A DNA stretch of 64,000 nt from assembly GCA_964057225.1 (NCBI GenBank), contig OZ059899.1, positions 4,216,001 through 4,280,000 of the forward strand. Reading direction: 5' to 3'. Origin of the DNA: Auanema rhodensis (Eukaryota > Nematoda > Chromadorea > Rhabditida > Rhabditidae). How positions within the stretch are numbered: the stretch's first letter is position 1; every line of letters starts with the position of its first letter. Position numbers and translations under genes: made by a program. Positions 52,350-63,429 of this stretch are shown here, piece after piece. The notes under the pieces are model-generated. The model searched no databases. It was not told where the DNA came from and was given only the letters and a program-made list of their open reading frames with translations.

Positions 52350-52525
52350 ACATTCGACAGAATATATGACTGTGAGTTTGTTCAAACTTGAAGAACCTCT
52401 TGATCAAAAATTTTAGTTGTGAATATTAATCTCCTAATCTAATTTTTGTTTCAATCATTTTGTAAATCTCCTGAAAAAAAATATAGAAAAGTAAAGAACT
52501 TGAAGAATAATACCAAAACTACTGT

Positions 52526-52597
52526 TGGAGATATGGGGAATCGAACCCCAGACTTCTCGCATGCAAAGCGAGCGCTCTACCCCTGAGCTATATCCCC
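52526..52597 (-). tRNA. tRNA-Ala(UGC)
   Basis: Consensus body, flank T. Confidence 0.95.
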
Positions 52598-52773
52598 ACA
52601 TTTGACAGAATATATGACTGTGAGTTTGTTCAAACCTGAAAAACCTCTTGATCAAAAATTTTAGTTGTGAATATTAATTTCCTAATCTAATTTTTCTTTC
52701 AATCATTTTGTAAATTTCCTGAAAAAAAATTTATAAAAGTAAAGAACTTGAAGAATAAAACCAAAACTACTGT

Positions 52774-52845
52774 TGGAGATACGGGGAATCGAACCCCAGA
52801 CTTCTCGCATGCAAAGCGAGCGCTCTACCCCTGAGCTATATCCCC
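52774..52845 (-). tRNA. tRNA-Ala(UGC), G65 variant
   Basis: U49:G65 wobble; flank D. Confidence 0.9.
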
Positions 52846-53021
52846 ACATTCGACAAAGTTAATAACTGTGAGTTTGTTCAAACTTGAAGAACCTCTTGAT
52901 CAGAAATTTTAGTTGTGAATATTAATTTCCTAATCTAATTTTTCTTTCAATCATTTTGTAAATCTCCTGAAAAAAAATATAGAAAAGTAAAGAACTTGAA
53001 GAATAAAACCAAAACTACTGT

Positions 53022-53093
53022 TGGAGATATGAGGAATCGAACCCCAGACTTCTCGCATGCAAAGCGAGCGCTCGACCCCTGAGCTATATCCCC
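53022..53093 (-). tRNA. tRNA-Ala(UGC), class 21C
   Basis: C21 and G51:U63; flank T. Confidence 0.85.
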
Positions 53094-53269
53094 ACATTTG
53101 ACAGAATATATGACTGTGAGTTTGTTCAAACTTGAAGAACCTCTTGATCAAAAATTTTAGTTGTGAATATTAATCTCCTAATCTAATTTTTGTTTCAATC
53201 ATTTTGTAAATCTCTTGAAAAAAAATATAGAAAAGTTAAGAACTCGAAGAATAAAACCAAAACTACTGT

Positions 53270-53341
53270 TAGAGATATGGGGAATCGAACCCCAGACTTC
53301 TCGCATGCAAAGCGAGCGCTCTACCCCTGAGCTATATCCCC
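53270..53341 (-). tRNA. tRNA-Ala(UGC), U72 variant
   Basis: G1:U72 wobble; flank T. Recurs at 54013. Confidence 0.88.
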
Positions 53342-53517
53342 ACATTCGACAGAATATATGACTGTGAGTTTGTTCAAACTTGAAGAACCTCTTGATCAAA
53401 AATTTTAGTTGTGAATATTAATTTCCTAATCTAATTTTTCTTTCAATCATTTTGTAAATTTCCTGAAAAAAAATATAGAAAAGTAAAGAACTTGAAGAAT
53501 AATACCAAAACTACTGT

Positions 53518-53589
53518 TGGAGATATGGGGAATCGAACCCCAGACTTCTCGCATGCAAAGCGAGCGCTCTACCCCTGAGCTATATCCCC
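53518..53589 (-). tRNA. tRNA-Ala(UGC)
   Basis: Consensus body, flank T. Confidence 0.95.
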
Positions 53590-53764
53590 ACATTTGACAG
53601 AATATATGACTGTGAGTTTGTTCAAACTTGAAGAACCTCTTGATCAAAAATTTTAGTTGTGAATATTAATCTCCTAATCTAATTTTTGTTTCAATCATTT
53701 TGTAAATCTCTTGAAAAAAATATAGAAAAGCAAAGAACTTGAAGAATAAAACCAAAACTACTGT

Positions 53765-53836
53765 TGGAGATATGGGGAATCGAACCCCAGACTTCTCGCA
53801 TGCAAAGCTAGCGCTCTACCCCTGAGCTATATCCCC
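53765..53836 (-). tRNA. tRNA-Ala(UGC), class 29A
   Basis: A29·G41 mismatch; flank T. Confidence 0.75.
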
Positions 53837-54012
53837 ACATTTGACAGAATATATGACTGTGAGTTTGTTCAAACTTGAAGAACCTCTTGATCAAAAATTT
53901 TAGTTGTGAATATTAATCTCCTAATCTAATTTTTGTTTCAATCATTTTGTAAATCTCTTGAAAAAAAATATAGAAAAGTTAAGAACTCGAAGAATAAAAC
54001 CAAAACTACTGT

Positions 54013-54084
54013 TAGAGATATGGGGAATCGAACCCCAGACTTCTCGCATGCAAAGCGAGCGCTCTACCCCTGAGCTATATCCCC
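54013..54084 (-). tRNA. tRNA-Ala(UGC), U72 variant
   Basis: G1:U72 wobble; flank T. Counterpart of 53270. Confidence 0.88.
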
Positions 54085-54260
54085 ACATTCGACAGAATAT
54101 ATGACTGTGAGTTTGTTCAAACTTGAAGAACCTCTTGATCAAAAATTTTAGTTGTGAATATTAATTTCCTAATCTAATTTTTCTTTCAATCATTTTGTAA
54201 ATTTCCTGAAAAAAAATATAGAAAAGTAAAGAACTTGAAGAATAATACCAAAACTACTGT

Positions 54261-54332
54261 TGGAGATATGGGGAATCGAACCCCAGACTTCTCGCATGCA
54301 AAGCGAGCGCTCTACCCCTGAGCTATATCCCC
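54261..54332 (-). tRNA. tRNA-Ala(UGC)
   Basis: Consensus body, flank T. Confidence 0.95.
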
Positions 54333-54507
54333 ACATTTGACAGAATATATGACTGTGAGTTTGTTCAAACTTGAAGAACCTCTTGATCAAAAATTTTAGT
54401 TGTGAATATTAATCTCCTAATCTAATTTTTGTTTCAATCATTTTGTAAATCTCTTGAAAAAAATATAGAAAAGCAAAGAACTTGAAGAATAAAACCAAAA
54501 CTACTGT

Positions 54508-54579
54508 TGGAGATATGGGGAATCGAACCCCAGACTTCTCGCATGCAAAGCTAGCGCTCTACCCCTGAGCTATATCCCC
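54508..54579 (-). tRNA. tRNA-Ala(UGC), class 29A
   Basis: A29·G41 mismatch; flank T. Confidence 0.75.
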
Positions 54580-54755
54580 ACATTTGACAGAATATATGAC
54601 TGTGAGTTTGTTCAAACTTGAAGAACCTCTTGATCAAAAATTTTAGTTGTGAATATTAATTTCCTAATCTAATTTTTCTTTCAATCATTTTGTAAATTTC
54701 CTGAAAAAAAATTTATAAAAGTAAAGAACTTGAAGAATAAAACCAAAACTACTGT

Positions 54756-54827
54756 TGGAGATATGGGGAATCGAACACCAGACTTCTCGCATGCAAAGCG
54801 AGCGCTCTACCCCTGAGCTATATCCCC
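54756..54827 (-). tRNA. tRNA-Ala(UGC), class 52U
   Basis: U52·C62 mismatch; flank T. Confidence 0.75.
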
Positions 54828-55003
54828 ACATTCGACAGAATATATGACTGTGAGTTTGTTCAAACTTGAAGAACCTCTTGATCAAAAATTTTAGTTGTGA
54901 ATATTAATCTCCTAATCTAATTTTTGTTTCAATCATTTTGTAAATCTCCTGAAAAAAAATATAGAAAAGTAAAGAACTTGAAGAATAATACCAAAACTAC
55001 TGT

Positions 55004-55075
55004 TGGAGATATGGGGAATCGAACCCCAGACTTCTCGCATGCAAAGCGAGCGCTCTACCCCTGAGCTATATCCCC
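55004..55075 (-). tRNA. tRNA-Ala(UGC)
   Basis: Consensus body, flank T. Confidence 0.95.
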
Positions 55076-55251
55076 ACATTTGACAGAATATATGACTGTG
55101 AGTTTGTTCAAACCTGAAAAACCTCTTGATCAAAAATTTTAGTTGTGAATATTAATTTCCTAATCTAATTTTTCTTTCAATCATTTTGTAAATCTCCTGA
55201 AAAAAAATATAGAAAAGTAAAGAACTTGAAGAATAAAACCAAAACTACTGT

Positions 55252-55323
55252 TGGAGATATGGGGAATCGAACCCCAGACTTCTCGCATGCAAAGCGAGCG
55301 CTCTACCCCTGAGCTATATCCGC
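55252..55323 (-). tRNA. tRNA-Ala(UGC), class 2C
   Basis: C2·C71 mismatch; flank G. Confidence 0.75.
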
Positions 55324-55499
55324 ACATTCGACAGAGTTAATGACTGTGAGTTTGTTCAAACTTGAAGAACCTCTTGATCAAAAATTTTAGTTGTGAATAT
55401 TAATTTTCTAATCTAATTTTTCTTTCAATCATTTTGTGAATTTCCTGAAAAAAAATATATAAAAGTAAAGAACTTGAAGAATAAAACCAAAACTACTGT

Positions 55500-55571
55500 T
55501 GGAGATATGGGGAATCGAACCCCAGACTTCTCGCATGCAAAGCGAGCGCTCTACCCCTGAGCTATATCCCC
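55500..55571 (-). tRNA. tRNA-Ala(UGC)
   Basis: Consensus body, flank T. Confidence 0.95.
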
Positions 55572-55746
55572 ACATTCGACAGAATATATGACTGTGAGTT
55601 TGTTCAAACTTGAAGAACCTCTTGATCAGAAATTTTAGTTGTGAATATTAATTACCTAATCTAATTTTTGTTTCAATCATTTTGTAAATCTCCTGAAAAA
55701 AATATATAAAAGTAAAGAACTTGAAGAATGAAACCAAAACTACTGT

Positions 55747-55818
55747 TGGAGATATGGGGAATCGAACACCAGACTTCTCGCATGCAAAGCGAGCGCTCTA
55801 CCCCTGAGCTATATCCCC
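55747..55818 (-). tRNA. tRNA-Ala(UGC), class 52U
   Basis: U52·C62 mismatch; flank T. Confidence 0.75.
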
Positions 55819-55994
55819 ACATTCGACAGAATATATGACTGTGAGTTTGTTCAAACTTGAAGAACCTCTTGATCAAAAATTTTAGTTGTGAATATTAATT
55901 TCCTAATCTAATTTTTCTTTCAATCATTTTGTAAATTTCCTGAAAAAAAATTTATAAAAGAAAAGAACTTGAAGAATAAAACCAAAACTACTGT

Positions 55995-56066
55995 TGGAGA
56001 TATGGGGAATCGAACACCAGACTTCTCGCATGCAAAGCGAGCGCTCTACCCCTGAGCTATATCCCC
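55995..56066 (-). tRNA. tRNA-Ala(UGC), class 52U
   Basis: U52·C62 mismatch; flank T carries one change (gaatgtatgac). Confidence 0.75.
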
Positions 56067-56242
56067 ACATTCGACAGAATGTATGACTGTGAGTTTGTTC
56101 AAACTTGAAGAACCTCTTGATCAAAAATTTTAGTTGTGAATATTAATCTCCTAATCTAATTTTTGTTTCAATCATTTTGTAAATCTCCTGAAAAAAAATA
56201 TAGAAAAGTAAAGAACTTGAAGAATAAAACCAAAACTACTGT

Positions 56243-56314
56243 TGGAGATATGGGGAATCGAACACCAGACTTCTCGCATGCAAAGCGAGCGCTCTACCCC
56301 TGAGCTATATCCCC
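56243..56314 (-). tRNA. tRNA-Ala(UGC), class 52U
   Basis: U52·C62 mismatch; flank T. Confidence 0.75.
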
Positions 56315-56490
56315 ACATTTGACAGAATATATGACTGTGAGTTTGTTCAAACCTGAAAAACCTCTTGATCAAAAATTTTAGTTGTGAATATTAATTTCCT
56401 AATCTAATTTTTCTTTCAATCATTTTGTAAATTTCCTGAAAAAAAATTTATAAAAGTAAAGAACTTGAAGAATAAAACCAAAACTACTGT

Positions 56491-56562
56491 TGGAGATATG
56501 GGGAATCGAACCCCAGACTTCTCGCATGCAAAGCGAGCGCTCTACCCCTGAGCTATATCCCC
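56491..56562 (-). tRNA. tRNA-Ala(UGC)
   Basis: Consensus body, flank D. Confidence 0.95.
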
Positions 56563-56738
56563 ACATTCGACAAAGTTAATAACTGTGAGTTTGTTCAAAC
56601 TTGAAGAACCTCTTGATCAGAAATTTTAGTTGTGAATATTAATTTCCTAATCTAATTTTTCTTTCAATTATTTTGTAAATCTCCTGAAAAAAAATATAGA
56701 AAAGTAAAGAACTTGAAGAATAAAACCAAAACTACTGT

Positions 56739-56810
56739 TGGAGATATGAGGAATCGAACCCCAGACTTCTCGCATGCAAAGCGAGCGCTCGACCCCTGAG
56801 CTATATCCCC
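56739..56810 (-). tRNA. tRNA-Ala(UGC), class 21C
   Basis: C21 and G51:U63; flank T. Confidence 0.85.
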
Positions 56811-56986
56811 ACATTTGACAGAATATATGACTGTGAGTTTGTTCAAACTTGAAGAACCTCTTGATCAAAAATTTTAGTTGTGAATATTAATCTCCTAATC
56901 TAATTTTTGTTTCAATCATTTTGTAAATCTCTTGAAAAAAAATATAGAAAAGTTAAGAACTCGAAGAATAAAACCAAAACTACTGT

Positions 56987-57058
56987 TGGAGATATGGGGA
57001 ATCGAACCCCAGACTTCTCGCATGCAAAGCGAGCGCTCTACCCCTGAGCTATATCCCC
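56987..57058 (-). tRNA. tRNA-Ala(UGC)
   Basis: Consensus body, flank T. Confidence 0.95.
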
Positions 57059-57234
57059 ACATTCGACAGAATATATGACTGTGAGTTTGTTCAAACTTGA
57101 AGAACCTCTTGATCAAAAATTTTAGTTGTGAATATTAATTTCCTAATCTAATTTTTCGTTCAATCATTTTGTAAATTTCCTGAAAAAAAATATAGAAAAG
57201 TAAAGAACTTGAAAAATAAAACCAAAACTACTGT

Positions 57235-57306
57235 TGGAGATATGGGGAATCGAACCCCAGATTTCTCGCATGCAAAGCTAGCGCTCTACCCCTGAGCTAT
57301 ATCCCC
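57235..57306 (-). tRNA. tRNA-Ala(UGC), class 29A plus variable-loop change
   Basis: A29·G41 mismatch and a G to A in the variable loop; flank T. Confidence 0.75.
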
Positions 57307-57481
57307 ACATTTGACAGAATATATGACTGTGAGTTTGTTCAAACTTGAAGAACCTCTTGATCAAAAATTTTAGTTGTGAATATTAATCTCCTAATCTAAT
57401 TTTTGTTTCAATCATTTTGTAAATCTCTTGAAAAAAATATAGAAAAGCAAAGAACTTGAAGAATAAAACCAAAACTACTGT

Positions 57482-57553
57482 TGGAGATATGGGGAATCGA
57501 ACCCCAGACTTCTCGCATGCAAAGCTAGCGCTCTACCCCTGAGCTATATCCCC
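57482..57553 (-). tRNA. tRNA-Ala(UGC), class 29A
   Basis: A29·G41 mismatch; flank T. Confidence 0.75.
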
Positions 57554-57729
57554 ACATTTGACAGAATATATGACTGTGAGTTTGTTCAAACTTGAAGAAC
57601 CTCTTGATCAGAAATTTTAGTTGTGAATATTAATTTCCTAATCTAATTTTTCTTTCAATTATTTTGTAAATCTCCTGAAAAAAAATATAGAAAAGTAAAG
57701 AACTTGAAGAATAAAACCAAAACTACTGT

Positions 57730-57801
57730 TGGAGATATGAGGAATCGAACCCCAGACTTCTCGCATGCAAAGCGAGCGCTCGACCCCTGAGCTATATCCC
57801 C
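57730..57801 (-). tRNA. tRNA-Ala(UGC), class 21C
   Basis: C21 and G51:U63; flank T. Confidence 0.85.
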
Positions 57802-57977
57802 ACATTTGACAGAATATATGACTGTGAGTTTGTTCAAACTTGAAGAACCTCTTGATCAAAAATTTTAGTTGTGAATATTAATCTCCTAATCTAATTTTTG
57901 TTTCAATCATTTTGTAAATCTCTTGAAAAAAAATATAGAAAAGTTAAGAACTCGAAGAATAAAACCAAAACTACTGT

Positions 57978-58049
57978 TGGAGATATGGGGAATCGAACCC
58001 CAGACTTCTCGCATGCAAAGCGAGCGCTCTACCCCTGAGCTATATCCCC
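57978..58049 (-). tRNA. tRNA-Ala(UGC)
   Basis: Consensus body, flank T. Confidence 0.95.
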
Positions 58050-58225
58050 ACATTCGACAGAATATATGACTGTGAGTTTGTTCAAACTTGAAGAACCTCT
58101 TGATCAAAAATTTTAGTTGTGAATATTAATTTCCTAATCTAATTTTTCGTTCAATCATTTTGTAAATTTCCTGAAAAAAAATATAGAAAAGTAAAGAACT
58201 TGAAAAATAAAACCAAAACTACTGT

Positions 58226-58297
58226 TGGAGATATGGGGAATCGAACCCCAGATTTCTCGCATGCAAAGCTAGCGCTCTACCCCTGAGCTATATCCCC
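58226..58297 (-). tRNA. tRNA-Ala(UGC), class 29A plus variable-loop change
   Basis: A29·G41 mismatch and a G to A in the variable loop; flank T. Counterpart of 57235. Confidence 0.75.
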
Positions 58298-58472
58298 ACA
58301 TTTGACAGAATATATGACTGTGAGTTTGTTCAAACTTGAAGAACCTCTTGATCAAAAATTTTAGTTGTGAATATTAATCTCCTAATCTAATTTTTGTTTC
58401 AATCATTTTGTAAATCTCTTGAAAAAAATATAGAAAAGCAAAGAACTTGAAGAATAAAACCAAAACTACTGT

Positions 58473-58544
58473 TGGAGATATGGGGAATCGAACCCCAGAC
58501 TTCTCGCATGCAAAGCTAGCGCTCTACCCCTGAGCTATATCCCC
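58473..58544 (-). tRNA. tRNA-Ala(UGC), class 29A
   Basis: A29·G41 mismatch; flank T. Confidence 0.75.
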
Positions 58545-58720
58545 ACATTTGACAGAATATATGACTGTGAGTTTGTTCAAACTTGAAGAACCTCTTGATC
58601 AAAAATTTTAGTTGTGAATATTAATTTCCTAATCTAATTTTTCTTTCAATCATTTTGTAAATTTCCTGAAAAAAAATTTATAAAAGTAAAGAACTTGAAG
58701 AATAAAACCAAAACTACTGT

Positions 58721-58792
58721 TGGAGATATGGGGAATCGAACACCAGACTTCTCGCATGCAAAGCGAGCGCTCTACCCCTGAGCTATATCCCC
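58721..58792 (-). tRNA. tRNA-Ala(UGC), class 52U
   Basis: U52·C62 mismatch; flank T. Confidence 0.75.
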
Positions 58793-58968
58793 ACATTCGA
58801 CAGAATATATGACTGTGAGTTTGTTCAAACTTGAAGAACCTCTTGATCAAAAATTTTAGTTGTGAATATTAATCTCCTAATCTAATTTTTGTTTCAATCA
58901 TTTTGTAAATCTCCTGAAAAAAAATATAGAAAAGTAAAGAACTTGAAGAATAATACCAAAACTACTGT

Positions 58969-59040
58969 TGGAGATATGGGGAATCGAACCCCAGACTTCT
59001 CGCATGCAAAGCGAGCGCTCTACCCCTGAGCTATATCCCC
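58969..59040 (-). tRNA. tRNA-Ala(UGC)
   Basis: Consensus body, flank T. Confidence 0.95.
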
Positions 59041-59216
59041 ACATTTGACAGAATATATGACTGTGAGTTTGTTCAAACCTGAAAAACCTCTTGATCAAAA
59101 ATTTTAGTTGTGAATATTAATTTCCTAATCTAATTTTTCTTTCAATCATTTTGTAAATCTCCTGAAAAAAAATATAGAAAAGTAAAGAACTTGAAGAATA
59201 AAACCAAAACTACTGT

Positions 59217-59288
59217 TGGAGATATGGGGAATCGAACCCCAGACTTCTCGCATGCAAAGCGAGCGCTCTACCCCTGAGCTATATCCGC
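59217..59288 (-). tRNA. tRNA-Ala(UGC), class 2C
   Basis: C2·C71 mismatch; flank G. Confidence 0.75.
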
Positions 59289-59464
59289 ACATTCGACAGA
59301 GTTAATGACTGTGAGTTTGTTCAAACTTGAAGAACCTCTTGATCAAAAATTTTAGTTGTGAATATTAATTTTCTAATCTAATTTTTCTTTCAATCATTTT
59401 GTAAATTTCCTGAAAAAAAATATATAAAAGTAAAGAACTTGAAGAATAAAACCAAAACTACTGT

Positions 59465-59536
59465 TGGAGATATGGGGAATCGAACCCCAGACTTCTCGCA
59501 TGCAAAGCGAGCGCTCTACCCCTGAGCTATATCCCC
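59465..59536 (-). tRNA. tRNA-Ala(UGC)
   Basis: Consensus body, flank T. Confidence 0.95.
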
Positions 59537-59712
59537 ACATTCGACAGAATATATGACTGTGAGTTTGTTCAAACTTGAAGAACCTCTTGATCAGAAATTT
59601 TAGTTGTGAATATTAATTACCTAATCTAATTTTTGTTTCAATCATTTTGTAAATCTCCTGAAAAAAAATATAGAAAAGTAAAGAACTTGAAGAATAAAAC
59701 CAAAACTACTGT

Positions 59713-59784
59713 TGGAGATATGAGGAATCGAACCCCAGACTTCTCGCATGCAAAGCGAGCGCTCGACCCCTGAGCTATATCCCC
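59713..59784 (-). tRNA. tRNA-Ala(UGC), class 21C
   Basis: C21 and G51:U63; flank T. Confidence 0.85.
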
Positions 59785-59960
59785 ACATTTGACAGAATAT
59801 ATGACTGTGAGTTTGTTCAAACTTGAAGAACCTCTTGATCAAAAATTTTAGTTGTGAATATTAATCTCCTAATCTAATTTTTGTTTCAATCATTTTGTAA
59901 ATCTCTTGAAAAAAAATATAGAAAAGTTAAGAACTCGAAGAATAAAACCAAAACTACTGT

Positions 59961-60032
59961 TGGAGATATGGGGAATCGAACCCCAGACTTCTCGCATGCA
60001 AAGCGAGCGCTCTACCCCTGAGCTATATCCCC
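59961..60032 (-). tRNA. tRNA-Ala(UGC)
   Basis: Consensus body, flank T. Confidence 0.95.
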
Positions 60033-60208
60033 ACATTCGACAGAATATATGACTGTGAGTTTGTTCAAACTTGAAGAACCTCTTGATCAAAAATTTTAGT
60101 TGTGAATATTAATTTCCTAATCTAATTTTTCGTTCAATCATTTTGTAAATTTCCTGAAAAAAAATATAGAAAAGTAAAGAACTTGAAAAATAAAACCAAA
60201 ACTACTGT

Positions 60209-60280
60209 TGGAGATATGGGGAATCGAACCCCAGATTTCTCGCATGCAAAGCTAGCGCTCTACCCCTGAGCTATATCCCC
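60209..60280 (-). tRNA. tRNA-Ala(UGC), class 29A plus variable-loop change
   Basis: A29·G41 mismatch and a G to A in the variable loop; flank T. Confidence 0.75.
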
Positions 60281-60455
60281 ACATTTGACAGAATATATGA
60301 CTGTGAGTTTGTTCAAACTTGAAGAACCTCTTGATCAAAAATTTTAGTTGTGAATATTAATCTCCTAATCTAATTTTTGTTTCAATCATTTTGTAAATCT
60401 CTTGAAAAAAATATAGAAAAGCAAAGAACTTGAAGAATAAAACCAAAACTACTGT

Positions 60456-60527
60456 TGGAGATATGGGGAATCGAACCCCAGACTTCTCGCATGCAAAGCT
60501 AGCGCTCTACCCCTGAGCTATATCCCC
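60456..60527 (-). tRNA. tRNA-Ala(UGC), class 29A
   Basis: A29·G41 mismatch; flank T. Confidence 0.75.
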
Positions 60528-60703
60528 ACATTTGACAGAATATATGACTGTGAGTTTGTTCAAACTTGAAGAACCTCTTGATCAAAAATTTTAGTTGTGA
60601 ATATTAATTTCCTAATCTAATTTTTCTTTCAATCATTTTGTAAATTTCCTGAAAAAAAATTTATAAAAGTAAAGAACTTGAAGAATAAAACCAAAACTAC
60701 TGT

Positions 60704-60775
60704 TGGAGATATGGGGAATCGAACACCAGACTTCTCGCATGCAAAGCGAGCGCTCTACCCCTGAGCTATATCCCC
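60704..60775 (-). tRNA. tRNA-Ala(UGC), class 52U
   Basis: U52·C62 mismatch; flank T. Confidence 0.75.
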
Positions 60776-60951
60776 ACATTCGACAGAATATATGACTGTG
60801 AGTTTGTTCAAACTTGAAGAACCTCTTGATCAAAAATTTTAGTTGTGAATATTAATCTCCTAATCTAATTTTTGTTTCAATCATTTTGTAAATCTCCTGA
60901 AAAAAAATATAGAAAAGTAAAGAACTTGAAGAATAATACCAAAACTACTGT

Positions 60952-61023
60952 TGGAGATATGGGGAATCGAACACCAGACTTCTCGCATGCAAAGCGAGCG
61001 CTCTACCCCTGAGCTATATCCCC
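60952..61023 (-). tRNA. tRNA-Ala(UGC), class 52U
   Basis: U52·C62 mismatch; flank T. Confidence 0.75.
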
Positions 61024-61199
61024 ACATTCGACAGAATATATGACTGTGAGTTTGTTCAAACTTGAAGAACCTCTTGATCAAAAATTTTAGTTGTGAATAT
61101 TAATTTCCTAATCTAATTTTTCTTTCAATCATTTTGTAAATCTCCTGAAAAAAAATATAGAAAAGTAAAGAACTTGAAGAATAAAACCAAAACTACTGT

Positions 61200-61271
61200 T
61201 GGAGATATGGGGAATCGAACCCCAAACTTCTCGCATGCAAAGCGAGCGCTCTACCCCTGAGCTATATCCGC
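61200..61271 (-). tRNA. tRNA-Ala(UGC), class 2C plus U48
   Basis: C2·C71 mismatch and C48 to U; flank G. Confidence 0.72.
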
Positions 61272-61447
61272 TTATTCGACAGAGTTAATGACTGTGAGTT
61301 TGTTCAAACTTGAAGAACCTCTTGATCAAAAATTTTAGTTGTGAATATTAATTTTCTAATCCAATTTTTCTTTCAATCATTTTGTAAATTTCCTGAAAAA
61401 AAATATATAAAAGTAAAGAACTTGAAGAATAAAACCAAAACTACTGT

Positions 61448-61519
61448 TGGAGATATGGGGAATCGAACCCCAGACTTCTCGCATGCAAAGCGAGCGCTCT
61501 ACCCCTGAGCTATATCCCC
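61448..61519 (-). tRNA. tRNA-Ala(UGC)
   Basis: Consensus body, flank T. Confidence 0.95.
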
Positions 61520-61694
61520 ACATTCGACAGAATATATGACTGTGAGTTTGTTCAAACTTGAAGAACCTCTTGATCAGAAATTTTAGTTGTGAATATTAAT
61601 TTCCTAATCTAATTTTTCTTTCAATCATTTTGTAAATCTCCTGAAAAAAATATATAAAAGTAAAGAACTTGAAGAATAAAACCAAAACTACTGT

Positions 61695-61766
61695 TGGAGA
61701 TATGGGGAATCGAACCCCAGACTTCTCGCATGCAAAGCGAGCGCTCTACCCCTGAGCTATATCCCC
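61695..61766 (-). tRNA. tRNA-Ala(UGC)
   Basis: Consensus body, flank T. Confidence 0.95.
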
Positions 61767-61942
61767 ACATTCGACAGAATATATGACTGTGAGTTTGTTC
61801 AAACTTGAAGAACCTCTTGATCAAAAATTTTAGTTGTGAATATTAATTTCCTAATCTAATTTTTCTTTCAATCATTTTGTAAATTTCCTGAAAAAAAATT
61901 TATAAAAGTAAAGAACTTGAAGAATAAAACCAAAACTACTGT

Positions 61943-62014
61943 TGGAGATATGGGGAATCGAACACCAGACTTCTCGCATGCAAAGCGAGCGCTCTACCCC
62001 TGAGCTATATCCCC
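61943..62014 (-). tRNA. tRNA-Ala(UGC), class 52U
   Basis: U52·C62 mismatch; flank T. Confidence 0.75.
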
Positions 62015-62190
62015 ACATTCGACAGAATATATGACTGTGAGTTTGTTCAAACTTGAAGAACCTCTTGATCAAAAATTTTAGTTGTGAATATTAATCTCCT
62101 AATCTAATTTTTGTTTCAATCATTTTGTAAATCTCCTGAAAAAAAATATAGAAAAGTAAAGAACTTGAAGAATAATACCAAAACTACTGT

Positions 62191-62262
62191 TGGAGATATG
62201 GGGAATCGAACCCCAGACTTCTCGCATGCAAAGCGAGCGCTCTACCCCTGAGCTATATCCCC
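62191..62262 (-). tRNA. tRNA-Ala(UGC)
   Basis: Consensus body, flank T. Confidence 0.95.
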
Positions 62263-62438
62263 ACATTTGACAGAATATATGACTGTGAGTTTGTTCAAAC
62301 CTGAAAAACCTCTTGATCAAAAATTTTAGTTGTGAATATTAATTTCCTAATCTAATTTTTCTTTCAATCATTTTGTAAATTTCCTGAAAAAAAATTTATA
62401 AAAGTAAAGAACTTGAAGAATAAAACCAAAACTACTGT

Positions 62439-62510
62439 TGGAGATATGGAGAATCGAACCCCAGACTTCTCGCATGCAAAGCGAGCGCTCTACCCCTGAG
62501 CTATATCCCC
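62439..62510 (-). tRNA. tRNA-Ala(UGC), U62 variant
   Basis: G52:U62 wobble with G3:U70 kept; flank D. Confidence 0.9.
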
Positions 62511-62686
62511 ACATTCGACAAAGTTAATAACTGTGAGTTTGTTCAAACTTGAAGAACCTCTTGATCAGAAATTTTAGTTGTGAATATTAATTTCCTAATC
62601 TAATTTTTCTTTCAATCATTTTGTAAATCTCCTGAAAAAAAATATAGAAAAGTAAAGAACTTGAAGAATAAAACCAAAACTACTGT

Positions 62687-62758
62687 TGGAGATATGAGGA
62701 ATCGAACCCCAGACTTCTCGCATGCAAAGCGAGCGCTCGACCCCTGAGCTATATCCCC
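62687..62758 (-). tRNA. tRNA-Ala(UGC), class 21C
   Basis: C21 and G51:U63; flank T. Confidence 0.85.
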
Positions 62759-62934
62759 ACATTTGACAGAATATATGACTGTGAGTTTGTTCAAACTTGA
62801 AGAACCTCTTGATCAAAAATTTTAGTTGTGAATATTAATCTCCTAATCTAATTTTTGTTTCAATCATTTTGTAAATCTCTTGAAAAAAAATATAGAAAAG
62901 TTAAGAACTCGAAGAATAAAACCAAAACTACTGT

Positions 62935-63006
62935 TGGAGATATGGGGAATCGAACCCCAGACTTCTCGCATGCAAAGCGAGCGCTCTACCCCTGAGCTAT
63001 ATCCCC
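62935..63006 (-). tRNA. tRNA-Ala(UGC)
   Basis: Consensus body, flank T. Confidence 0.95.
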
Positions 63007-63182
63007 ACATTCGACAGAATATATGACTGTGAGTTTGTTCAAACTTGAAGAACCTCTTGATCAAAAATTTTAGTTGTGAATATTAATTTCCTAATCTAAT
63101 TTTTCGTTCAATCATTTTGTAAATTTCCTGAAAAAAAATATAGAAAAGTAAAGAACTTGAAAAATAAAACCAAAACTACTGT

Positions 63183-63254
63183 TGGAGATATGGGGAATCG
63201 AACCCCAGATTTCTCGCATGCAAAGCTAGCGCTCTACCCCTGAGCTATATCCCC
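63183..63254 (-). tRNA. tRNA-Ala(UGC), class 29A plus variable-loop change
   Basis: A29·G41 mismatch and a G to A in the variable loop; flank T. Confidence 0.75.
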
Positions 63255-63429
63255 ACATTTGACAGAATATATGACTGTGAGTTTGTTCAAACTTGAAGAA
63301 CCTCTTGATCAAAAATTTTAGTTGTGAATATTAATCTCCTAATCTAATTTTTGTTTCAATCATTTTGTAAATCTCTTGAAAAAAATATAGAAAAGCAAAG
63401 AACTTGAAGAATAAAACCAAAACTACTGT

